Of a stretch of 39,579 bases of DNA, positions 13,309-20,341 are shown piece by piece. The DNA lies in the NCBI GenBank assembly GCA_016186095.1, contig JACPMG010000021.1:1-39579 (forward strand), written 5' to 3'. The position numbers were made by a program, and so were the translations under genes. Within the stretch, counting starts at the first letter, position 1, and every line of letters begins with the position of its first letter. Source of the DNA: Candidatus Sungiibacteriota bacterium (GTDB taxonomy: Bacteria; Patescibacteriota; Minisyncoccia; Sungbacterales; HO2-52-23). The notes beneath the pieces are model-generated. The model saw nothing but the letters and a program-made list of their open reading frames with translations. It was not told where the DNA came from and did no database searches.

Positions 13309-14184
13309 ATGCGATACGAACCAGTAATTGGGCTTGAGATTCATGCGGAACTCAGAACTAAAACGAAGATGTTTTGTTATTCCCCGAACGATCCTGACGA
13401 GAGACATCCTAATATTAATGTTTGCCCGGTGTGTATGGGGCATCCGGGAACGTTGCCGGTAATCAACGAGGAGGCGGTAAAAAAAGTGGTTAAGGTAGGG
13501 CTTGCCCTGGGCGGGGAGATACCGGAGTTTTCCCAGTTTGACCGCAAAAATTATTTTTACCCCGATCTTCCCAAGGGATATCAGATCTCCCAGTATAAAT
13601 ATCCTCTTGTGCAGGGCGGGCATCTTGAAATTCTTGGAAAGAAAATCAGAATTACGAGAGTGCATCTTGAGGAAGACACCGGGCGGCTGATCCATGAAAG
13701 AGGTCCTTCGACGGGCTCAGGACGACAAGCTACGCTTGTCGATTTTAACCGGGCGGGGATTCCCTTGATGGAATTGGTTACCGAGCCGGATTTGCGTTCG
13801 GGCGAAGAGGTAAAGAAATTCGGTGAGGAATTGCAAAAGATTCTTCGTTATATCGGAGCATCGGACGCGGATATGGAGAAAGGACAGATGAGAGTGGAGG
13901 TGAATATCAGTTTGCGGCAAATCGCAAATGGCAAATCGCCAATGGCGGATAAATTAGGAACAAAAGTGGAAGTAAAAAATATAAATTCGTTCAAGTTTGC
14001 CGCAGACGCCGTTGATTATGAGATCAAACGACAGGCGGAAGCTCTGGATCGCGGAGAAAAAATAGTGCAGGAAACGCGGGGCTGGAACGCCTTTGAAGTT
14101 TTCCGCAGATTTTGTGGAAAAGCTTCGAGCCGAGCTCCCCGAACTTCCCGCAGTCAAGCGCGGCAGATTTATAAAAGAATATAA
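13309..14184 (+). CDS. gatB: GatB amidotransferase subunit, N-terminal part (broken gene)
   Basis: Aspartyl/glutamyl-tRNA amidotransferase subunit B, which with GatA and GatC converts misacylated Glu-tRNA(Gln) or Asp-tRNA(Asn). Seen: PVIGLEIHAEL, NVCPVCMGHPGTLP with zinc-type Cys residues, FDRKNYFYPDLPKGYQISQY, VHLEEDTGRL, FNRAGIPLMELVTEPD, DMEKGQMRVEVN and ETRGW. After ETRGWN (about 14088) the frame leaves GatB and ends in a spurious basic tail. The segment normally carrying SQRxKEEAHDYRYFPEPDLP is missing. An in-frame palindrome insert encodes GPSTGSGRQAT (near 13702-13735), and a short AAATCGC/AAATGGC repeat encodes QIANGKSPMAD. gatA and gatC are not adjacent. Confidence 0.85.
   Translation: MRYEPVIGLEIHAELRTKTKMFCYSPNDPDERHPNINVCPVCMGHPGTLPVINEEAVKKVVKVGLALGGEIPEFSQFDRKNYFYPDLPKGYQISQYKYPLVQGGHLEILGKKIRITRVHLEEDTGRLIHERGPSTGSGRQATLVDFNRAGIPLMELVTEPDLRSGEEVKKFGEELQKILRYIGASDADMEKGQMRVEVNISLRQIANGKSPMADKLGTKVEVKNINSFKFAADAVDYEIKRQAEALDRGEKIVQETRGWNAFEVFRRFCGKASSRAPRTSRSQARQIYKRI
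13702..13741. repeat. In-frame palindromic insert in gatB
   Basis: Two adjacent inverted repeats: GTCCT...AGGAC around TCGACGGGCTC, then CGACAAGC-TAC-GCTTGTCG. The first is a variant of the GTCCTTCGACAAGCTCAGGA repeat found after tRNA-Gln (26629). Confidence 0.75.
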
Positions 14185-14719
14185 TCTAGAACCTGGGATG
14201 GCGGAAATCTTGGTACGCGATAAATCTCTGGCCGATTATTTTGAGGCGGTTGTCAGTGAATTGAAACAGCACGACCGTGAGACCAAAGAGAAGCCCCGAA
14301 AACCGCTTCCGGCTCTCGCGGCCGCGCATCTTACCGGAGAATTTTTGCGGATACTGGCCGCCTCGTCGGCAGGGGCCGGAGACACGCGCGTAAATCCGGA
14401 GAATTTCGCCGAATTGGTGCTTTATGTCGCGGAGGAAAAGATCTCCAATTTAGTCGCCAAAGAGATTCTGGAAGAAATGTTCCAAACTGGCGATGACCCG
14501 TCCGATATTATAGAAAGAAAGGGCCTCTGGCAGCTCTCGGATATGGGCGATCTTGAAAATATCGTACGCCATGTTGTTGAGGAAAATCCTTCCGCCGTTG
14601 AGGATTATAAAAATGGCAAGGAGGCCGCACTTCAATTTTTAGTCGGACAGGTGATGAAAGAATCGCGCGGTAAGGCCAATCCCAAAAAAGTGGGCGGTAT
14701 TTTAAAAAAAATAATATAA
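14093..14719 (+). CDS. gatB: GatB C-terminal part, out of frame with the N-terminal part
   Basis: Continues GatB in another frame: PLKFSADFVEKLRAELPELP, helical linker, then the YqeY-like tail domain with LVAKEILEEMFQTGDDPSDIIERKGL and the closing GKANPKKVGGILKK. The codons just upstream in this frame read Pro-Leu-Lys-Phe, as after PDLPPL in intact GatB. The junction therefore looks like a deletion of roughly 30 residues with a frame change. The frame opens at TTG 14093 without a Shine-Dalgarno, so independent translation is doubtful. Either a true pseudogene or an assembly error. Confidence 0.8.
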   Translation: MKFSADFVEKLRAELPELPAVKRGRFIKEYNLEPGMAEILVRDKSLADYFEAVVSELKQHDRETKEKPRKPLPALAAAHLTGEFLRILAASSAGAGDTRVNPENFAELVLYVAEEKISNLVAKEILEEMFQTGDDPSDIIERKGLWQLSDMGDLENIVRHVVEENPSAVEDYKNGKEAALQFLVGQVMKESRGKANPKKVGGILKKII

Positions 14720-14725
14720 ATTTGT

Positions 14726-15331
14726 ATGCTGGCCGTTATACTTTTACCTCTTGACTCGGAAGCAGCGCTTTATCTGGTGCTTTTTGGAATCTTGTTTTTT
14801 TCCGGAGTAGGGCTACCCGTCCCCGAAGAAGTCACTTTGCTTCTGGGAGGATATCTCGCCTATCTTGAATTCATAGATTTTTGGATTACGACCTATGTTC
14901 TCATCGCGGGCATTGTGGCCGCTGATATTTTGGGATATTTTTTGGGAAGGTACGCTGGTCAGTGGTTAACAGATAGAATTTCACGCTGGGACCGGGCAGT
15001 TTTAGTACTTGAGTGGGGTAAAAAATATTTTGTGAGGCACGGAGAGAAGGTTGTACTTTTTTCTCGTCCGCTTCTTGGAGTGAGGGTTGCCGTACCCATA
15101 ATGGCCGGGCACTTCCGGATGAATTTTGTAAAATTCCTCCTTTTGGATACAATAGCCGCGATTCCTTGGACTTTTTTATTGGTTTTTTTAAGTTTTTATC
15201 TTGGCTCCGGCCTTGATCTCATCACCGAGGCCCGCGAGATTAAACATATTATGTTCGGCATTGTTTTAGCGGTGGTAGCCGTTTTGGCGGTGCGCTTCAT
15301 CCGCAAATATCCGGCGCGCGAAACTAAATAA
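14726..15331 (+). CDS. DedA family membrane protein
   Basis: 201-aa polytopic membrane protein of the DedA/VTT family, whose members act in lipid flipping or in keeping membrane homeostasis. Seen: the re-entrant motif SGVGLPVPEEVTLLLGG near residues 26-42, the basic segment GKKYFVRHGEKVVLFSRPLLGVRVAVPIMAGHFRM with the conserved Arg/Pro signature, and C-terminal helices. About five hydrophobic segments. It follows gatB by seven bases, so it is probably co-transcribed. A second DedA gene is at 35.2 kb. Confidence 0.9.
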   Translation: MLAVILLPLDSEAALYLVLFGILFFSGVGLPVPEEVTLLLGGYLAYLEFIDFWITTYVLIAGIVAADILGYFLGRYAGQWLTDRISRWDRAVLVLEWGKKYFVRHGEKVVLFSRPLLGVRVAVPIMAGHFRMNFVKFLLLDTIAAIPWTFLLVFLSFYLGSGLDLITEAREIKHIMFGIVLAVVAVLAVRFIRKYPARETK

Positions 15332-15491
15332 ATTTTGCGGGATTCGTATAGTGGGCGAAAACTGAAGGCTTTCGCGGGAAATTTAGCGAGCCGGGGAACC
15401 CGCGCGAGCGTCAAAAATTTCCCGGGGGAGCGCTGACGGGAGCGCGACTAGCGAGCTTCCCAAGCCCAGTAAGACAACTTTGACAATACTT
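15332..15491 (+). repeat. Truncated tRNA-Gly 5' end plus structured repeats before tRNA-Gly
   Basis: GCGGGATTCGTATAGTGG (15337-15354) is a tRNA-Gly-like 5' end stopping in the D-loop. It is followed by hairpin GCGAAAACTGAAGGCTTTCGC, then an inverted copy of the core of the 102-bp element (15376-15423; outer arms GGGAAATTT/AAATTTCCC), the hairpin GCGCT...AGCGC, and CTTCCCAAG, which mimics the Gly(CCC) anticodon loop. The intact tRNA-Gly follows. Confidence 0.7.
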
Positions 15492-15563
15492 GCGGGCGTA
15501 GTTCAGCGGTAGAATGTCTGCTTCCCAAGCAGAAGATCGCCGGTTCGAATCCGGTCGCCCGCT
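15492..15563 (+). tRNA. tRNA-Gly (anticodon CCC)
   Basis: 72-nt cloverleaf: acceptor GCGGGCG/CGCCCGC, discriminator T, anticodon stem TCTGC/GCAGA with loop TTCCCAA (CCC), T-arm GCCGG TTCGAAT CCGGT. Confidence 0.95.
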
Positions 15564-15573
15564 TTGCGATGAT

Positions 15574-15602
15574 AAAAGCCCTTCACTCGTGAAGGACTTT
15601 TC
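15574..15602. terminator. Bidirectional terminator between tRNA-Gly and the PBP gene
   Basis: AAAAGC-CCTTCA-CTCG-TGAAGG-ACTTTT; serves the plus-strand tRNA-Gly and the converging minus-strand PBP gene. Confidence 0.75.
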
Positions 15603-17682
15603 AATTTTTGACATCTTCCGCGGCTTCCAATCTCTTAAGTTCTTCCAGTTCTTTCTGAAAAAGATCGGGGATTTGCTGGAATTCTTTCCAGTCTTTGGAT
15701 TCTTCCTGAAATGGATGCGGGTCTTGTCCGCGGTACCAGTTCTCGATTACATGTTTTATGGCGACGGCTCCTCGCGCGCCAAATTCTTTGTCTCCCAGGG
15801 ACTTCTTGGCATTTTCGGGATAGCCCATCCAGACGCCCATGGTTATATCGGGAGTAAAACAGAAAAGAAGGGCATCGGTGAAATTATCGGTAGTTCCAGT
15901 TTTGCAGGCTAGCGGCTGGTTTAGTCCGGAAAGCGCGGAGGCGGTTCCTGATTTTACCGCTTCGCGCAGGGCGGCAAGCATTGTTTTAGTCCAAGAAGCA
16001 GAAATCATCTCTGGGACGACTCTTCGGGCCGGTTCCCAAAAAGATTTTTTGAAATATTCGCGTCCGTCGGCAGCGGTGATCTCCGAGATTATATAGTTTT
16101 GCCGCCAAAACCCTCCGGACGGAAAAACGGAGTAAGCGCGCGTCATCTCCAGAAGCGAGTGTGATGAAGCGCCCAGGGCCGAAGGAAGATAAGGTGGGAT
16201 ATTGGTGAGTCCAAACTTTTTAGCAAGGGCAATCACTCTGGGGTTAAGTCCGCAATTGCCGACTCTGCCGGTGTGCACCGCCGGCAAGTTGACAGATTTT
16301 GCTATGGCCAAACGCCGGGTATAGTAGGGTTTAGAATATTTTTCCGGATCGTAATTCTTCGGCACCCACCAATCATCGGGGTTATTGGGATTTGCTCCAA
16401 ACTTTCTCGGGCAGCGGATTCTTGCATTGGATACGCGTTCTTCCAGAATTTTGTCCGGATCAGCCTGGCGTTCCAGAAGTTCTTGTTCAAACTTCGCCGC
16501 ATAGACAAACGGCTTGAAAGCGGATCCCACTTGCCTGTTGCCCTTGGTGGCATGGTTGAACTGGCGTCTGGAGTAGTCGGCTCCGCCGACCGAGGCAAGG
16601 ATCGCCCCTGTCCCATTTTCAATAATAACCATGGCTCCTTCGGCATCTACCGCCAGAGGTCCCTGTCGGGCGTGATATTCTTTGAGCATGATTTTGATAC
16701 CCTCCTGTGCCAGCTGCTGCAGCGACCAATCAATCGTGGTGACGACTCTTAAGCCGAGCCAGGCAGGATTAGTGCCCGCTAGGTCGAAAACAAGTTTATA
16801 TGTTTTTTTCATGTCCTCGCGTATATCATCAACGGCGTGTTTCACTCTCCGGCACGATTCTTCAAAATCATTGCGCGTGTTTAGCAGCTCCCCGCGCGCT
16901 CTCTTAAGTTCGTCCCGAGTGATCTTTTGTGCCGACGGTTTCGTTCGGTATTCTTGGTATGCCATTTCAAGAATCTCGTTGCGTTTGGACAGGGCGCGTT
17001 CCGGATGCTTTTTGGGTGAAAGGGTTTCTGGAGATTTTAGGATGCCGGCCAGAGTTGCCGCTTCTCCAAGCGAGAGTTCGGAGGCGCGTTTATTGAAGTA
17101 ATAGCGCGCCGCGGCCTCGACCCCGCGAGTTTGATGGCCGAGATATACCTCATTGAGATAGAGTGCGAGGATTTCTTCTTTAGTGCGCCTCCGGATCAGA
17201 TTTTCCGCCAGTACGAACTCCCTTATTTTTCTGGCCACATTGCGTTGTGCCTGTTCTTGCGGCGGCAGGAGTTGTTTTACAACCTGCATGGGTATGGTGG
17301 AGCCGCCCTCAACTATTTTCAGATGTCTGACATTGGTAAACAGCGCCCGTACAAAGGCCCGAAAATCTATTTCGGGCAACAGATCCCTTTCCCAGTATCT
17401 TTTATCTTCCGCGGCGATGACTAATCCGGAAATGAGCAGATTTTTTACATCCTCGGGACGGACGACCACTTTCCATTCCCCATTGGAGGTGGGCACACAA
17501 TTGATTACCGCGCCGTATCTATCGTAGAAATATGAAGTTTGCTGCGGGCGGTAGTCCTCGTAAGCGCTAAGGGCGGGCAGATCTTTGATGAGCCATCCGA
17601 TCCAAAGTCCGATCCCGATGGCGGAAGCGGTTATCAGTGAACAAAGACTGATGGCAACCATATGGAAAGTATCTTCCCGCAT
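15601..17682 (-). CDS. Bifunctional penicillin-binding protein, class A (PBP1A-like)
   Basis: 693-aa peptidoglycan synthase with glycosyltransferase and transpeptidase activities. One N-terminal membrane anchor (about residues 8-30). GT51 domain: AAEDKRYWERD with the catalytic Glu, GGSTIPMQVVKQLL, KIREFVLAENLIRRRTKEEILALYLNEVYLG. Transpeptidase domain: SxxK motif GSAFKPF, SxN motif AKSVN, and KTG motif CKTGTTDNFTDAL. Length is normal for the class. The region upstream of the ATG has AAGGGTGGTGAG as ribosome-binding site. It shows that the cell builds its own peptidoglycan. Confidence 0.95.
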   Translation of the reverse strand: MREDTFHMVAISLCSLITASAIGIGLWIGWLIKDLPALSAYEDYRPQQTSYFYDRYGAVINCVPTSNGEWKVVVRPEDVKNLLISGLVIAAEDKRYWERDLLPEIDFRAFVRALFTNVRHLKIVEGGSTIPMQVVKQLLPPQEQAQRNVARKIREFVLAENLIRRRTKEEILALYLNEVYLGHQTRGVEAAARYYFNKRASELSLGEAATLAGILKSPETLSPKKHPERALSKRNEILEMAYQEYRTKPSAQKITRDELKRARGELLNTRNDFEESCRRVKHAVDDIREDMKKTYKLVFDLAGTNPAWLGLRVVTTIDWSLQQLAQEGIKIMLKEYHARQGPLAVDAEGAMVIIENGTGAILASVGGADYSRRQFNHATKGNRQVGSAFKPFVYAAKFEQELLERQADPDKILEERVSNARIRCPRKFGANPNNPDDWWVPKNYDPEKYSKPYYTRRLAIAKSVNLPAVHTGRVGNCGLNPRVIALAKKFGLTNIPPYLPSALGASSHSLLEMTRAYSVFPSGGFWRQNYIISEITAADGREYFKKSFWEPARRVVPEMISASWTKTMLAALREAVKSGTASALSGLNQPLACKTGTTDNFTDALLFCFTPDITMGVWMGYPENAKKSLGDKEFGARGAVAIKHVIENWYRGQDPHPFQEESKDWKEFQQIPDLFQKELEELKRLEAAEDVKN

Positions 17683-17840
17683 CTTAGCTCACCACCCTTC
17701 CCATATTGCGTTTTCAAAGTCCCTATTCTCTATCTTGAAAAATAACTCCGAATAGCACGATAAGTCAAAAATTAAGATTTGCGTCCGATGGTTTTTTGAT
17801 ATATTAATTAGGTATGTCCTAGCAGTTAGGAGGGTTTCTA

Positions 17841-19145
17841 ATGCCAAAATTTCTTTTCGGATTTGTAATCGCGTCTGTCGCCGGAGCCGCCATCGTGGGC
17901 TCGCTTTCCTATCTTCCCGCGTTTATAGCCGACCTTTCACAATCAGAGGCGGGAACGCCCGCGAGAGTAGAGCATCAGAAAACCAAAGAAGAGTTAATTG
18001 CCGAGGCGCTGGAGAAATCGAGCAAAATCAAGGGACTTTATATGACGGATAGTATTGCCAATTACGCGCTTAAACGCCGGTCGGAACTCGTGCGTCTTGC
18101 TGAAAATACCAAGATCAATGCCTTTGTGATTGACGTAAAAGAAGTCTGCGGGCCGGAGTATGACGAGAAAAGATTGAAAGAGTTTTTGGCCGATTTGAAA
18201 TCAAAGAACATCTGGCCGATTGCCAGGATCGTTACGATCAAAGATGCGTCGCAGAGAAAAGCGCATCCGGAGTGGTATCTTACGCGTAAAACTCCCAAGG
18301 CTCCTGCGGAATACGAATGCGCCAAGAAGGAAAATCTGGTGGTTAGGGGGCCCGAGCCGCAAGTTAATTTCTGGAGGGATAAAAAAGGAGGGTACTGGCT
18401 TGATCCGGCTCATCCGGAAGTGCGGCAATACCTTCTGGATTTTGGCAAAAAAATGATTGACCTCGGATTTTCAGAGCTTCAGTTTGACTACATCCGGTTT
18501 CCATCCGATGGCATCACCAAAAACGATGTTTTTAATGCGATTTATCCGGCTTGGGACGGGAAAATATCTAAGTGCGCCGCGATGAAAGGTCTCTTTGAAT
18601 TTTTAAGCAAAGGATTAAGAGAGTATAAACCAGATATTATTCTGTCAGCTGACCTTTTCGGATACGCGGCCGTAGGACTCGATACCGGGATAGGACAATG
18701 TCTTGAGGATTTGGGCGATAACTTCGACTATATTTCTTTCATGCTTTACGGATCGCACTATTACAACGGTTTCGCCCAAAAAGTGTATCCGGCCAGAAAT
18801 CTTCCGGCCATAAATTTTACGGCCTCGCAGGCGCGGGCCAATCCGGACGTGGTGGTGGAGCGATCGTTGATTTTTGCCAGAGATTTTTTTGACGGGCTCA
18901 TTGGTTTGCCCAAAGCCACCTCCACCATAATCGCGACTACGACCAATCCAATGCCCCGCTCGCGCGCTCGTCTCCGGCCTTGGTTGGAAGATTTCTTTCA
19001 TGATCAAGATAAAGCCTCCGGCCGTCCGTATGGAGAAACAAAGGTGCGCATGCAAATTGACGCCGCCGAGCGCGCGACTCCTTATGGCTGGCTATTATGG
19101 AACGCCGCCAATATCTATACGGAAGCCGCACTAGATAAGAAGTAA
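17841..19145 (+). CDS. DUF4015 putative glycoside hydrolase
   Basis: 434-aa exported or membrane-anchored protein: hydrophobic N-terminus MPKFLFGFVIASVAGAAIVG, linker, then a TIM-barrel-like DUF4015 domain starting at KIKGLYMTDSIAN. Typical elements are NAFVIDVKE, IWPIARIVTIKD, YWLDPAHPEVRQYLLDFGKKMIDLGF, ELQFDYIRFPSDG and LSADLFGY, then DYISFMLYGSHY. The acidic residues in FDYIRFP and LSADLFG are likely active-site positions. The family is only predicted to cleave glycans; substrate unknown. An AGGAGGG Shine-Dalgarno precedes the ATG. A weak promoter (TTGCGT 17779, TATTAA 17802) lies upstream, divergent from the PBP gene. Confidence 0.88.
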   Translation: MPKFLFGFVIASVAGAAIVGSLSYLPAFIADLSQSEAGTPARVEHQKTKEELIAEALEKSSKIKGLYMTDSIANYALKRRSELVRLAENTKINAFVIDVKEVCGPEYDEKRLKEFLADLKSKNIWPIARIVTIKDASQRKAHPEWYLTRKTPKAPAEYECAKKENLVVRGPEPQVNFWRDKKGGYWLDPAHPEVRQYLLDFGKKMIDLGFSELQFDYIRFPSDGITKNDVFNAIYPAWDGKISKCAAMKGLFEFLSKGLREYKPDIILSADLFGYAAVGLDTGIGQCLEDLGDNFDYISFMLYGSHYYNGFAQKVYPARNLPAINFTASQARANPDVVVERSLIFARDFFDGLIGLPKATSTIIATTTNPMPRSRARLRPWLEDFFHDQDKASGRPYGETKVRMQIDAAERATPYGWLLWNAANIYTEAALDKK

Positions 19146-19148
19146 AAT

Positions 19149-19171
19149 GAGTCCCGCCAAGGACTCTTTTT
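19149..19171 (+). terminator. Rho-independent terminator after the DUF4015 gene
   Basis: GAGTCC-CGCCAA-GGACTC followed by TTTTT. Confidence 0.75.
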
Positions 19172-19199
19172 CTGTTGGACTAAAAATGAGGAAGCGTGG

Positions 19200-19205
19200 T
19201 AATAT
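19200..19205 (+). promoter_or_regulatory. Extended -10 promoter of the lipid operon
   Basis: TGG-TAATAT is an extended -10 (TGn plus hexamer). A start near 19212 would make the ATG at 19216 nearly leaderless. No convincing -35. Confidence 0.4.
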
Positions 19206-19215
19206 ACGAAAAATC

Positions 19216-20037
19216 ATGCATCCGGTAATTGAACATATTTTAGAACGTAAACAAAAACGGGTGCCAACAAACGACGGAAGAAAAATAGCGTTGGTACTGC
19301 ACGGAGGATTGATGACCGGCATTCGGGGGGCGGGGGCTATGATTGCGCTTGAAGAATTGGGACTCTCGCGTGTATTTGATGTTATTTACTCCGTCTCTGC
19401 TGGACTTGGGAATGCATCTTATTTTATTACTGAACAAGCAGTCCTTGGAACCTCGGTATATTATGACGATTTATCGGGAAATAAGTTTATAAACTTTTGG
19501 AGACCCTGGAAAATTGCTGATGTTGATCAAGTTATCCATGCGGTGAAAGATATAAAATCGCTTGACGTGGAAAAAATTTGGGAGTCAAAGACAAAGCTAT
19601 TTGTTCGACTGTTAAATCCAAAAGCTCATAGAGCGGAGTATCTCGAAATCCATTCTTTCCCATCGAAAATGTATTATACGCTTCTTAGGGCAGCAATTTA
19701 TATTCAATATGCCGTGCCTGGTTCTGTAAAAATAAACGGGAGATCTTATATGGACGGAGAGTTTACCTTAAGAGATGGTCTTGAACACGATAGGAGCGCA
19801 GTTGAATCAGACGCAACCGATATTTTAATTATTTACAATCGTCGGAACCAACTTAGAGAAGAGATACGGGAAAATGGTAGAGTATGTATTATTGCTCCGG
19901 ACTCTGCCTGGAATTTGAGCCGATTTGAGACACGGACCGATGTATTGAAACAAGCTGCTATCCAGACGGGAACGTTAGTGAAGAAAGTATTTGGAGATAA
20001 TAACCCGATTCACCTTGATTACCATGGTCGGTATTGA
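19216..20037 (+). CDS. Patatin-like phospholipase, second copy
   Basis: 273-aa cytoplasmic patatin-fold protein. Oxyanion segment LVLHGGLMTGIRGAG, nucleophile region YSVSAGLGNAS with Ser61 (the first Gly of GxSxG is replaced by Ser), and Asp180 in YMDGEF. The frame extends upstream to ATG 19147, but that codon lies at the start of the preceding terminator; ATG 19186 is another option. I prefer 19216, just after an extended -10 box. It overlaps acpS by 14 bp and heads an operon with acpS and the ligase/acyltransferase fusion, suggesting release and reuse of acyl chains. Confidence 0.8.
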   Translation: MHPVIEHILERKQKRVPTNDGRKIALVLHGGLMTGIRGAGAMIALEELGLSRVFDVIYSVSAGLGNASYFITEQAVLGTSVYYDDLSGNKFINFWRPWKIADVDQVIHAVKDIKSLDVEKIWESKTKLFVRLLNPKAHRAEYLEIHSFPSKMYYTLLRAAIYIQYAVPGSVKINGRSYMDGEFTLRDGLEHDRSAVESDATDILIIYNRRNQLREEIRENGRVCIIAPDSAWNLSRFETRTDVLKQAAIQTGTLVKKVFGDNNPIHLDYHGRY

Positions 20038-20341
20038 TTTAGTATTCATGCCGGAATTTAAAAAAAGACTTGAGACAGTTGATCTCCATACTATTCTCCT
20101 TGATTCTGAACTTCGCGAAAATCGTTTGATAGAAAGCTTGGCCGGGCTCTTTGCCGCCAAAGAAGCGTTTTTCAAGGCCTTAGGCAGGAAAGCTGATTGG
20201 CATGAGGTGTGGATTGAGAAAGATAAAGAAGGCAAACCGCGCCTTCAATCTTTACTCTTACCTGCCGGCTCACACGCGGAAGTCTCTATTGCTCATTCCG
20301 GAGATTACGCCGTAGCCGTGGTGATATTAAATTTCTTATGA
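20024..20341 (+). CDS. acpS: Holo-[acyl-carrier-protein] synthase
   Basis: 105-aa 4'-phosphopantetheinyl transferase that moves the CoA arm onto a carrier Ser. Motifs: MVGIDLV at the start with the metal-binding Asp, SLAGLFAAKEAFFKALG with the catalytic Glu/Lys region, and VSIAHSGDYAVAVVI. ATG 20024 is chosen because MVGIDLV is the family's N-terminus; the longer frame adds 11 unrelated residues. It overlaps the patatin gene by 14 bp and the next gene by ATGA, so all three are translationally coupled. The obvious client is the carrier domain encoded by the next gene. Confidence 0.92.
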   Translation: MVGIDLVFMPEFKKRLETVDLHTILLDSELRENRLIESLAGLFAAKEAFFKALGRKADWHEVWIEKDKEGKPRLQSLLLPAGSHAEVSIAHSGDYAVAVVILNFL

